From Streptomyces sp. F001 (GTDB lineage: Bacteria > Actinomycetota > Actinomycetes > Streptomycetales > Streptomycetaceae): a DNA stretch of 64,000 nucleotides. Within the stretch, counting starts at the first letter, position 1. Each line of letters starts with the position of its first letter. Location: contig NZ_QZWF01000001.1 of assembly GCF_004187715.1 (NCBI RefSeq), positions 1,302,001-1,366,000 of the forward strand. The letters run 5' to 3'. The position numbers and the translations under genes were made by a program. This document shows positions 27,047-34,312 of the stretch, in pieces. A model generated the notes under the pieces. The model made no database searches. It saw only the letters and a list, made by a program, of their open reading frames with translations, and had not been told where the DNA came from.

Positions 27047-28777
27047 TCAGCCGGCGTACGGGTCCTGCACCTTTCCCGGCCGCGCCAGGAACTCGAAGTC
27101 GCAGCCGGTGTCCGCCTGGGTGATCTGTTCGTTGTAGAGGGCGCCGTAGCCCCGCTCGTAGCGCACGGGCGGCGGCGTCCATTCCGCCCTCCGACGCTCC
27201 AACTCCTCGTCATCCACGTTGAGTTGGAGGATCCGCGCCTCGACGTCGAGGGTGATGCTGTCCCCGGTCCGGACGAGCGCCAGCGGTCCGCCGATGTACG
27301 ACTCGGGCGCCACGTGCAGCACACACGCGCCGTAACTCGTGCCGCTCATCCGTGCGTCGGAGATCCGCACCATGTCCCGTACGCCCTGCTTCAGCAGGTG
27401 GTCGGGGAGCGGCAGCATGCCGTACTCGGGCATGCCCGGGCCGCCCTTGGGTCCGGCACCCCGCAGCACCAGCACGCTGTCGGCGGTGATGTTCAGCGAC
27501 GGGTCGTTGATGGTGCGCTGCATCGTCCGGTAGTCGTCGAAGACGACCGCGGGGCCGGTGTGCTTGAGCAGATGCGGCTCGGCGGCGATGTGCTTGATGA
27601 CGGCGCCGTCCGGGCAGAGGTTGCCGCGCAGGACGGCGACCCCGCCCTCACCCGCGACCGGATTGTCGCGCGGGCGGATGACGTCGTCGTTGTGCACCTG
27701 GGCGCCGGCGATCTGCTCGCGCATCGTGTCGTACGACACCGTCGGCCGGTTCAGGTGGAGCAGGTCCGGGATCCGGGACAGGAACCCGGGCAGGCCGCCG
27801 GCGAAGTGGAAGTCCTCCATGAGGTACGTCTGTCCGCCCGGCCGTACGTCGGCCAGCACCGGGACGGTGCGGGCGATCCGGTCGAAGTCGTCCAGCGTGA
27901 GCAGGACCCCGGCCCGGCCGGCCATGGCGATGAGGTGGATGACGGCGTTGGTGGAGCCGCCGAGGCCGAGGACGGTCGTCACCGCGTCCGCGAAGGCCTC
28001 CCGGGTGAGAATCTCGCTCAGCTTCCGGTCGCGGTGGACCAGTTCGACGGCGACCATGCCGGCCTTCGCGGCCATCCGGTCGTGTCCGGAGTCGACGGCC
28101 GGGATGCTGGACGCGCCCGGCACGGTCACGCCGAGCGCCTCGGCGGCGGCGGTCAGTGTGGACGCCGTACCCATCGTCATGCAGTGACCGGGCGAGCGTG
28201 CCAGGCCGCTTTCCAGTTCCTGCATCTCGCAGTCGCCGATGAGTCCGGCGCGCTTGTCGTCCCAGTACTTCCACATGTCGGTGCCGGAGCCGAGAACCTC
28301 GTTGCGCCAGTGGCCCGGCAGCATGGGCCCGGCGGGCACGAAGACAGCCGGCAGGTCGACACTGGCCGCCCCCATGAGGAGGGCGGGCGTCGACTTGTCG
28401 CAGCCGCCCATCAGCACGGCCCCGTCGACGGGGTACGACCGCAGCAGCTCCTCGGTCTCCATCGCGAGCAGGTTGCGGTAGAGCATCGGGGTCGGCTTCT
28501 GGAAGGTCTCGCTGAGCGTGGAGACCGGGAACTCCAGCGGGAAGCCGCCCGCCTGCCACACGCCCCGCTTCACGGCCTGGGCGCGGTCGCGCAGATGGAC
28601 GTGGCAGGGGTTGATGTCGGACCAGGTGTTGAGGATCGCGATGACGGGCTTGCCCAGGTGTTCCTCGGGCAGGTAGCCGAGCTGGCGGGTACGGGCCCGG
28701 TGACTGAAGGAGCGCAGTCCGTCGGTCCCGTACCACTGATGACTTCTGAGCTCCTCGGGGCGCTTGATGTCGGTCAT
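27047..28777 (-). CDS. IlvD/Edd-family sugar-acid dehydratase (L-arabinonate-type)
   Basis: 576 residues. The three Fe-S ligands are visible: Cys58 in NTWSDINPC, Cys126 in LMGGCDKSTPALLMGAAS and Cys199 in SPGHCMTMGTAST. Their spacing matches the L-arabinonate dehydratase of Rhizobium, and KYWDDKRAG and ISDARMSGTSYG also fit. The family dehydrates aldonic acids to 2-keto-3-deoxy acids. Its start overlaps the DHDPS-type gene by four bases, the pairing seen in L-arabinose oxidation. The substrate could be L-arabinonate, D-xylonate, a galactonate, or even a hexarate in this pectin setting. Confidence 0.92.
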   Translation of the reverse strand: MTDIKRPEELRSHQWYGTDGLRSFSHRARTRQLGYLPEEHLGKPVIAILNTWSDINPCHVHLRDRAQAVKRGVWQAGGFPLEFPVSTLSETFQKPTPMLYRNLLAMETEELLRSYPVDGAVLMGGCDKSTPALLMGAASVDLPAVFVPAGPMLPGHWRNEVLGSGTDMWKYWDDKRAGLIGDCEMQELESGLARSPGHCMTMGTASTLTAAAEALGVTVPGASSIPAVDSGHDRMAAKAGMVAVELVHRDRKLSEILTREAFADAVTTVLGLGGSTNAVIHLIAMAGRAGVLLTLDDFDRIARTVPVLADVRPGGQTYLMEDFHFAGGLPGFLSRIPDLLHLNRPTVSYDTMREQIAGAQVHNDDVIRPRDNPVAGEGGVAVLRGNLCPDGAVIKHIAAEPHLLKHTGPAVVFDDYRTMQRTINDPSLNITADSVLVLRGAGPKGGPGMPEYGMLPLPDHLLKQGVRDMVRISDARMSGTSYGACVLHVAPESYIGGPLALVRTGDSITLDVEARILQLNVDDEELERRRAEWTPPPVRYERGYGALYNEQITQADTGCDFEFLARPGKVQDPYAG

Positions 28778-29682
28778 GTGGACCATCCGGCGGCGATGGC
28801 GGCGACCTCGGCGCGCTCGTTCTCGGGCAGCGGCCTGCTGGGCGGGCGGACCTCGCGGCGGCACAGCCCGAGCGAGGCGAGGGCCTCCTTGACGACCGTG
28901 ACGTTGTTGGCGGAGCCGTTGGCGGCGCGCAGCTCCTCGAAGCGGCGGATCTGCTCCCAGACCTTCATGGCGGCCGGGTAGTCGCCGGATCGAAGCGCTT
29001 CGATCATGTTCAGCGAAACGGACGGGGCGACGTTCACGAGTCCCGAGGTGAAGCCGGTGGCGCCCGCGGAGAAGTAGGAGGGGGCGTACGGCTCGGCGAG
29101 GCCGGCCACCCACACGAACCGCTCCAGGCCGGCGTCGCGGGCGAAGGCGGCGAACCGGGCGGCGTCCGGGACGGCGTACTTGACGCCGATCACGTTGGGG
29201 CAGGCGTCGGCCAGCTCGGCGAGGCGGGCGCCGGTGAGCTGGCCGTTGCGGAGGTACGGGACGACGCCCAGCTCGGGCACGGCCTCGGCGATGGCCCGGT
29301 GGTAGTCGACCCAGCCGCTCTGCGAGACGTACGGGTGGACGGGCTGGTGGACCATCACCATCTGGGCGCCGAGTTCCCGGGCGTGCCGGGCGGAGGCGAC
29401 GGCGGTCGGTACGTCGTGGCCGACGCCGACCAGGATCACGGCGCGGTCGCCGGCCTCGTCGATGGTCAGCTCGGTGACCAGCTGCCGTTCCTGCGGGGTG
29501 AGGGCGTAGAACTCGCCGGTGTTCCCGTTGGGGGTGAGGGTCCTGATCCCACCGTCGAGCAGACGACGCAGCAGGGCCCGGTGGGCGCCGGCGTCGACGG
29601 AGCCGTCCTCGGCGAACGGGGTCACCGGGATCGCCACCACGTCGGCCAGGGCCGCCCGCTGGGTCTCGAACGTCGTTGTCAT
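28774..29682 (-). CDS. DHDPS-family keto-deoxy-acid dehydratase or aldolase
   Basis: 302 residues from ATG 29682. The TIM barrel has the usual DHDPS signatures: LTPNGNTGEFYALT, the tyrosine in VVPYLRNG, and the Schiff-base lysine in NVIGVKYAVPD. Overlap with the dehydratase gene suggests it acts on the product, for example as L-2-keto-3-deoxyarabonate dehydratase giving alpha-ketoglutaric semialdehyde. An aldolase role is possible. It is clearly distinct from KdgD at 33,138 and DapA at 51,305. It contains an 18-base perfect palindrome within its coding region (28988-29005). Confidence 0.88.
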   Translation of the reverse strand: MTTTFETQRAALADVVAIPVTPFAEDGSVDAGAHRALLRRLLDGGIRTLTPNGNTGEFYALTPQERQLVTELTIDEAGDRAVILVGVGHDVPTAVASARHARELGAQMVMVHQPVHPYVSQSGWVDYHRAIAEAVPELGVVPYLRNGQLTGARLAELADACPNVIGVKYAVPDAARFAAFARDAGLERFVWVAGLAEPYAPSYFSAGATGFTSGLVNVAPSVSLNMIEALRSGDYPAAMKVWEQIRRFEELRAANGSANNVTVVKEALASLGLCRREVRPPSRPLPENERAEVAAIAAGWST

Positions 29683-30347
29683 TCCTGACCGTCCTCTCCC
29701 TGGGCCTCGGTCCCCGCGTCCGGGAAGGCCCGCTCGACGAACGACGCGATGTGCGCGTGGAGGGCGCGCGCGGCGCCGTCGGCGTCTCCGTCCAGAGCGA
29801 GCCGCAGGATCTCGCGGTGCTCCTGTGCCTCCCGGTCCCAGGAGGGGTCGGCGGCCCAGGCCACGGCGGAGACGAGGGCCGCCTGGTCGCGGACCTCGTC
29901 CAGCATCCGGCCGAGCAGCGGGTTGCCGCACGGCACGTACAGGGCGCGGTGGAACTCCCGGTTGGCCAGCGAGCGTTCGGCGGTGTCCGTGGCGTCGTCG
30001 GCCCTGGTCAGCGCCGACCGTGCGGCGTCCAGGGAGGCCCCGCGCCGTACGGAGCGCCGCAGCGCCTCCGGCTCGAGCAGCAGCCGCACGTCGTAGACCT
30101 CGCGCGCCATGTCCGCGTCCACCATGCGCACGGTGACGCCCTTGTACTGGCTCATCACCACCAGTCCGGTCCCGGCCAGGGTCTTGAGCGCCTCGCGCAC
30201 CGGGGTCTTCGACACCCCGAACTGTGCGGCGAGTTCGGTCTCCACCAGAGCCTGACCGGGCGTCAACTGTCCGGTGAGGATGCGGCGTTTGATCTCCTCC
30301 AGCACGTACTGCGTGCGGGAGGGGATCGGCGTGGGCACAGAGGTCAT
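29679..30347 (-). CDS. GntR-family regulator (FadR/FCD subfamily)
   Basis: 222 residues from ATG 30347. An in-frame start at 30395 would cover the repeat-rich promoter region. The N-terminal helix-turn-helix is YVLEEIKRRILTGQLTPGQALVETELAAQFGVSKTPVREAL. The FCD domain follows with metal/effector positions in YDVRLLLEPEAL, NREFHRALY and HAHIASFV. FCD regulators usually bind sugar acids. It overlaps the DHDPS-type gene and heads the operon, so it likely autoregulates and controls the pectin genes. Confidence 0.92.
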   Translation of the reverse strand: MTSVPTPIPSRTQYVLEEIKRRILTGQLTPGQALVETELAAQFGVSKTPVREALKTLAGTGLVVMSQYKGVTVRMVDADMAREVYDVRLLLEPEALRRSVRRGASLDAARSALTRADDATDTAERSLANREFHRALYVPCGNPLLGRMLDEVRDQAALVSAVAWAADPSWDREAQEHREILRLALDGDADGAARALHAHIASFVERAFPDAGTEAQGEDGQE

Positions 30348-30358
30348 GCGCGCCTCTC

Positions 30359-30414
30359 GGATCTCGCGTATGGGATCTCGCGTATCGCGTCTCATATATG
30401 ACGTACGAAGTACG
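30359..30414. promoter_or_regulatory. Repeat-rich operator region upstream of the GntR gene
   Basis: Three elements sit in a row: a tandem repeat of GGATCTCGCGTAT (30359-30371 and 30373-30385), the palindrome TCATATATGA (30392-30401), and CGTAC-GAA-GTACG (30402-30414). They lie just upstream of the GntR start and are likely regulator sites, presumably for GntR itself. Confidence 0.55.
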
Positions 30415-30481
30415 ACGCGTTGAAGGTAGGAGCGGCCCTGTGTTTCGTCAATGCTTCTGACAAAGGAAGTCGAGGTTGCCG

Positions 30482-31234
30482 TCAGGCGCGCCGGAGGTCG
30501 CCCTCGCGTGCGGTGGCGGTGGGCCCGCCGAAGGCCGCCGCGGCACGGGCGGTCGCCGATTCGGGGGTGAGGGTGGGTCCGACATGTGTGACGAGCAGTT
30601 CCCCGGCGCCTGCCGCGCGGGCGGTCGTGCCGGCGTCCTCGGGCGTCAGATGGACCTGTTCGCCTTCGCGATGCGCGTCGATATCGGCCTCACACAGGAA
30701 CAGGTCGGCGTCCCGGGCGAGTTCGGTGAGGGCGGCGCAGGGTCCACTGTCGCCGGAGTACGCCAGCACGCTCCCCGCGCACTCGGCGCGCAGCCCGTAC
30801 GCCTCGGTGTCATGGACGACGGCCCGGGCGGTCAGGAGCAGCTCGCCGTGCCGGGCCGTATGGCCGTCGTACAGCGGCCGGAAGTCGAGAATGCCGCGCA
30901 GGAAGGCCACGTCCGGCCGGCCGAGGAACCCCGCGAGGCGCCCGGGGCAGTCCGCCGGGGCGTACACCGGGATGGGCGTCGGCGGGGTGAGACCGCCGAA
31001 GGCGAACGCGTAGACCGCGGACAGCAGATCGGTGCTGTGGTCGGCGTGCAGATGGGAGATCCAGATCGCCGTCAGCCGTGTGGGATCGGTGTGCCGCTGC
31101 AATTCCGCGAAGGTTCCGGGCCCGGCGTCCACCCACACCTCGGCGCCTGAGCCGCGCAGCAGGTACCCGGAACACGGGCGATCCGGCTGCGGGTGCGGGG
31201 AGGCGGTGCCGAGGACGGTGAGGGTGAGGGCCAT
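30482..31234 (-). CDS. MBL-fold metallo-hydrolase (RNase Z-like)
   Basis: 250 residues. The zinc motif HxHxDH is His61-Leu-His63-Ala-Asp65-His66 in ISHLHADHS. Later ligands are likely in AYSGDSGPC and LLVTHVGPTL. The chain resembles the small RNase Z/ribonuclease-like branch of the superfamily, but the tRNA-binding exosite is not evident, so a hydrolase of a small molecule is equally possible. It is the last of a minus-strand run and is separated from the GntR gene by a 134-base gap. Confidence 0.88.
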   Translation of the reverse strand: MALTLTVLGTASPHPQPDRPCSGYLLRGSGAEVWVDAGPGTFAELQRHTDPTRLTAIWISHLHADHSTDLLSAVYAFAFGGLTPPTPIPVYAPADCPGRLAGFLGRPDVAFLRGILDFRPLYDGHTARHGELLLTARAVVHDTEAYGLRAECAGSVLAYSGDSGPCAALTELARDADLFLCEADIDAHREGEQVHLTPEDAGTTARAAGAGELLVTHVGPTLTPESATARAAAAFGGPTATAREGDLRRA

Positions 31235-31275
31235 GCGGGGAGCGTACGTTCAGTCTCCCGCGCCCCGCGCGCGCG

Positions 31276-31866
31276 TTACGGCTTCCAGTCCGGCTCCCTC
31301 CCGCTCAGCCCCACCGCCCGGTCCAGCAGCGGTGCGTCGGCCGGGACGGAAACGACGGGGCCGAAGATGCCGCCGCCGCGGTCGTCCTCGTCGGCCGCCG
31401 CGCGCAGAAAGTCGTACGACACCTGCAGCGCGGCCGGGTCGGGGGCGTACTCCTGGCCGGTGGCCCGCGCGAGGTCCCAGCCGTGGATCACCAGCTCGTC
31501 GACGGCGACGGCGCCCGCGACGGCGCCGGGCAGATCCACGCCGCCCGCGCGGGTCATGCCGGTCCAGGCGGCCGGGTCGCGCCATGCGTCGGCGAGCTCG
31601 TCCAGGACCTTGGGCAGCTCCTGGCGCCAGCCGGGCCCGATGTCCGGGACGGACGCGTCCGGGCTGGTGTCGGTGGTGACGCCGAGGTGCTTTCGGCCGG
31701 CGTCGCGGAAGGCCACGGAGAGCCCCGTCAGGTGCCCCAGCAGGTTGCGCACCGCCAGCTCCGGGCACGGCGTCCTGTCGGACAACTGCTCGTCACGCAC
31801 GCCGCCCGCGAGGCGGGCGATGATCCGGGTCTGCGGTCCGAGGTCGAGGGTGGTCATGTCGGTCAT
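31276..31866 (-). CDS. TIGR03086-family metal-binding protein (mycothiol-type DinB fold)
   Basis: 196 residues from ATG 31866, with GAGGAG seven bases upstream. Typical family features are the N-terminal four-helix-bundle start (LDLGPQTRIIARLAGGV; LSDRTPCPELAVRNLLGHL) with the first metal His, and VAVDELVIHGWDLARATGQ with the second. Family members resemble mycothiol-dependent maleylpyruvate isomerase. The reaction is unknown. The gene is separated by 111 bases from the unknown gene upstream. Confidence 0.85.
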   Translation of the reverse strand: MTDMTTLDLGPQTRIIARLAGGVRDEQLSDRTPCPELAVRNLLGHLTGLSVAFRDAGRKHLGVTTDTSPDASVPDIGPGWRQELPKVLDELADAWRDPAAWTGMTRAGGVDLPGAVAGAVAVDELVIHGWDLARATGQEYAPDPAALQVSYDFLRAAADEDDRGGGIFGPVVSVPADAPLLDRAVGLSGREPDWKP

Positions 31867-31977
31867 CAGCTGTCTCCTCAGAGGTGCGTCCAAGGAGGTA
31901 GACCGAGACCCGCCCCGAAACTCATCGCCTGCGCGCACGCCGGTCCACGGCACCTCCCCGAGCCCCTCCCCCGCTCC

Positions 31978-33141
31978 TCAGACCGACGAGAGCGCCGCCC
32001 GCACGGACCCGAGGTCGCCGTCCGACGCCAGCCCGGCGTGATAGAGCCGCAGTTCCGTGGCACCGAGGTCCCGCGCGCGTGCGGCGTCCGCGGCCAGGGC
32101 GCCGGGGCGGCCGCCCATCCCGGAGACCACGGTGAAGTTGGCGGCGAGCACGGCACCCTCGCGCCGCTGCTCGGCGAACGGCGTCAGCAGGCCCGCGCCG
32201 CCCGTGCAGGGCACGACCACACCGTCGGCCACGGACAGAATGTGCGCGGGGTCCACGCCCGCGTTGGCGCCGCAGTGGTACGACACCGGGTCGGCGTGCA
32301 GGAGGACCTGGAAGCCGTCGGGCGCCGCGGCGCGGACCGCGGTGACGGCCGCCTCCTGGAGCGTGCGGGCGGTTTCGTCCCGCCACGCGCGCGTGGCGGC
32401 CGCTTTTGTCTCCCCGAGGAGTTTCCCGACCCCCGGCCAGCCCCCGTCGGAGGGCGCCCCCTGCCACACCGGTTCGAGCGCGGTGCGTACGGCGTCCGCC
32501 AGCTCGTCGGGGTCCAGGCCCTGTGCACCGTAGCCGGCCCGGCAGGCGGGGCAGAAGCACAGCGACATCAGGTACTGACCGGCGTCCCCGAGACCGACCC
32601 CGGCGGTCTTGTCGTGGGCGTGCAGATGCGCCAGCCCGTACCAGCCGAGGGATTCCAGCTCCGTGCCGCGCGCGCCGGGGCGTACGGCGGCCTCCACGGC
32701 CAGATCCACGAGGTACGCGCGCGTGGCGGGCTGGGCGATGCACGGCGCCCAGGGGTAGCGGTCGCCGTAGGCGTTGACGACCGAGGTGTCCGGATGCTCG
32801 GCGCCCAGGCGGGAGTTGTGCGCGAGCACCACCCAGGTGTGCACCTGAAGGCCTGCGCCGGCGAGCTGCTCCGCCGCTTCCCCGTAGGCGTCGCCGGGCG
32901 CCCAGTCACCGGCCGGGTACGGGCGCAGGGTCCGGCCCTCCCAGCGGGCGTCCGTGGGGTAGAGCACGGCGGCATGCTCGGCCGTGACGATGCGGTGGCG
33001 CGGGTGACGGGGCGTGACGGCGCGGGTGGAGTGGTAGGCCGCGGCGAGCGTCACCTGCGCCACGCCGAGCGCGGCGATCCGCGCCGGTGCCTCTGGGTCC
33101 CCGTTGACGTCCCAGGGGTAGACGAACGCCGACGTCTTCAC
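31978..33141 (-). CDS. Unknown protein coupled to KdgD, possible TIM-barrel hydrolase
   Basis: 387 residues from GTG 33141, which overlaps the KdgD stop as GTGA. There is no signal peptide or membrane segment. It has a strand-helix alternating look and local features found in TIM-barrel glycosidase-like proteins (LQVHTWVVLAHNSRLG; LESLGWYGLAHLHAHDK). A Cys195-x-Cys197-x-x-Cys200 motif (SLCFCPACRAGYG) may bind metal. Other possible catalytic residues are Glu161/Glu163 and Asp in HADPVSYHCGANAGVD. I recognise no characterised family. Position implies a role in uronate or aldarate catabolism. Confidence 0.8.
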   Translation of the reverse strand: MKTSAFVYPWDVNGDPEAPARIAALGVAQVTLAAAYHSTRAVTPRHPRHRIVTAEHAAVLYPTDARWEGRTLRPYPAGDWAPGDAYGEAAEQLAGAGLQVHTWVVLAHNSRLGAEHPDTSVVNAYGDRYPWAPCIAQPATRAYLVDLAVEAAVRPGARGTELESLGWYGLAHLHAHDKTAGVGLGDAGQYLMSLCFCPACRAGYGAQGLDPDELADAVRTALEPVWQGAPSDGGWPGVGKLLGETKAAATRAWRDETARTLQEAAVTAVRAAAPDGFQVLLHADPVSYHCGANAGVDPAHILSVADGVVVPCTGGAGLLTPFAEQRREGAVLAANFTVVSGMGGRPGALAADAARARDLGATELRLYHAGLASDGDLGSVRAALSSV

Positions 33142-34079
33142 ATGTCCTCCTCGAGCAGCGCGTACCCGCGCTCGATCACCTGAGCGAGCTGCTTGACATG
33201 ATCCTCGCCCGGCTCGTGCAGCGGCGGCCGTACCTTCCCCACGTCGAGCCCGCGCAGCCGTACGCCCGCCTTGACAAGGGAGACGGCGTAGCCGCGGCCC
33301 TGGGCGCGCAGTTCGACGAACGGCCGGTAGAAGCCGTCGAGCAGGCGGCGCACGGTGACGTCGTCGCCGGACTCGAGCGCCCGGTGGAAGGCGAGGGCGA
33401 TCTCCGGGGCGAAGCAGAACACGGCCGAGGAGTAGAGGGTGATGCCGATGCCGCGGTAGGCGAGCTGGGTCTGCTCGGCGGTCGGCAGCCCGTTGAAGTA
33501 GAGGAAGTCGCCGGGGGCCTCGGTGCGCACGGCGCTGACGATGCGCTGCATCAGGTCCAGGTCGCCGAGGCCGTCCTTGAGTCCGATGATCCCGTTCGTG
33601 CGGGCCAGTCCGACGACGGTCTCGGGTGTGAACACGGCGTTGTCGCGCTGGTAGACGACGACCGGCAGTGGGGTCGCCGCTGCGATCTCCCGGTAGTGCC
33701 GCAGCAGCCCCTCCTGCCCGGGGACGACGAGGTACGGCGGCATGGCGAGCAGCCCGTCCGCTCCCGCCCCGGTCGCGAGCCGCGCATACCGTACGGCGAG
33801 CGCGGTCCCGTACCCGGCGCCGGCCACGACCGGTACGCGTCCGGCGGACTCCGCCACGGCCGCTCGCAGGCACGCCTCGTACTCCTCCGGCGTGAGCGCA
33901 TGGAACTCTCCGGTGCCGCAGCACGCGAAGACGGCGGCGGCTCCGGCCTCGATGCCGCGGCGGATGTGGGCACGGTAGGCGTCAAGGTTGACGAAGCCGT
34001 CGGGGCTGTAGGCGGTGACCGGGAAGAACAGCGGCCCGCTGGGGACGCTGAGGCGGGCGGCGAGCGGGGCTGACGTCAC
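33138..34079 (-). CDS. kdgD: 5-dehydro-4-deoxyglucarate dehydratase
   Basis: 313 residues from GTG 34079, which has GGAG five bases upstream. KdgD is a DHDPS-family enzyme that dehydrates and decarboxylates 5-keto-4-deoxyglucarate to alpha-ketoglutaric semialdehyde. Diagnostic stretches are VPSGPLFFPVTAYSPDG, FACCGTGEFHALTPEEYEA, VVAGAGYGTALAVRYARLA, the tyrosine in VVVYQRDNAVFTPE, and the Schiff-base lysine in NGIIGLKDGLGD. GLPTAEQTQLAYRGIGITLYSSAVF is also typical. It is divergent from udh, which makes the upstream substrate, and shares mirrored promoter repeats with it. Confidence 0.93.
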   Translation of the reverse strand: MTSAPLAARLSVPSGPLFFPVTAYSPDGFVNLDAYRAHIRRGIEAGAAAVFACCGTGEFHALTPEEYEACLRAAVAESAGRVPVVAGAGYGTALAVRYARLATGAGADGLLAMPPYLVVPGQEGLLRHYREIAAATPLPVVVYQRDNAVFTPETVVGLARTNGIIGLKDGLGDLDLMQRIVSAVRTEAPGDFLYFNGLPTAEQTQLAYRGIGITLYSSAVFCFAPEIALAFHRALESGDDVTVRRLLDGFYRPFVELRAQGRGYAVSLVKAGVRLRGLDVGKVRPPLHEPGEDHVKQLAQVIERGYALLEEDM

Positions 34080-34107
34080 GGGCACTCCAAGGTCCACTGT
34101 CCAAGGC

Positions 34108-34137
34108 CCACATTCATGTTCTGCGTCCACATTCCTG
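34108..34137 (-). promoter_or_regulatory. Two direct repeats downstream of the kdgD promoter
   Basis: Read on the minus strand, GGAATGTGG (34135-34127) and TGAATGTGG (34116-34108) lie 11-12 and about 30 bases after the -10 of the predicted kdgD promoter. They match the two TGAATGCGG repeats in front of udh. Confidence 0.55.
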
Positions 34138-34146
34138 AACCCGCTC

Positions 34147-34176
34147 ACGCTATGGCGGGCCCCCAGGAGGGGTCAA
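34147..34176 (-). promoter_or_regulatory. Predicted kdgD promoter
   Basis: On the minus strand TTGACC (34176-34171), an 18-base spacer, and TAGCGT (34152-34147) form a plausible housekeeping promoter. The mirror-image promoter of udh uses the same -10. Confidence 0.5.
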
Positions 34177-34225
34177 GCGTGCCAACCCCCAACACACCAG
34201 CGGATTCCTCTCCTCCGCGGCACAC

Positions 34226-34254
34226 TTGACGCACAACGGCCCGCTCCTTAGCGT
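34226..34254 (+). promoter_or_regulatory. Predicted udh promoter
   Basis: TTGACG (34226-34231), a 17-base spacer and TAGCGT (34249-34254), about 60 bases upstream of the udh start. Confidence 0.55.
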
Positions 34255-34265
34255 GTCCACGCATG

Positions 34266-34287
34266 TGAATGCGGTATATGAATGCGG
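34266..34287 (+). promoter_or_regulatory. Direct-repeat operator in front of udh
   Basis: TGAATGCGG occurs twice, at 34266-34274 and 34279-34287, just after the predicted -10. A bound repressor here would block transcription. Confidence 0.6.
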
Positions 34288-34312
34288 CCGTTCGATTCAA
34301 GGAGACCCGAGG

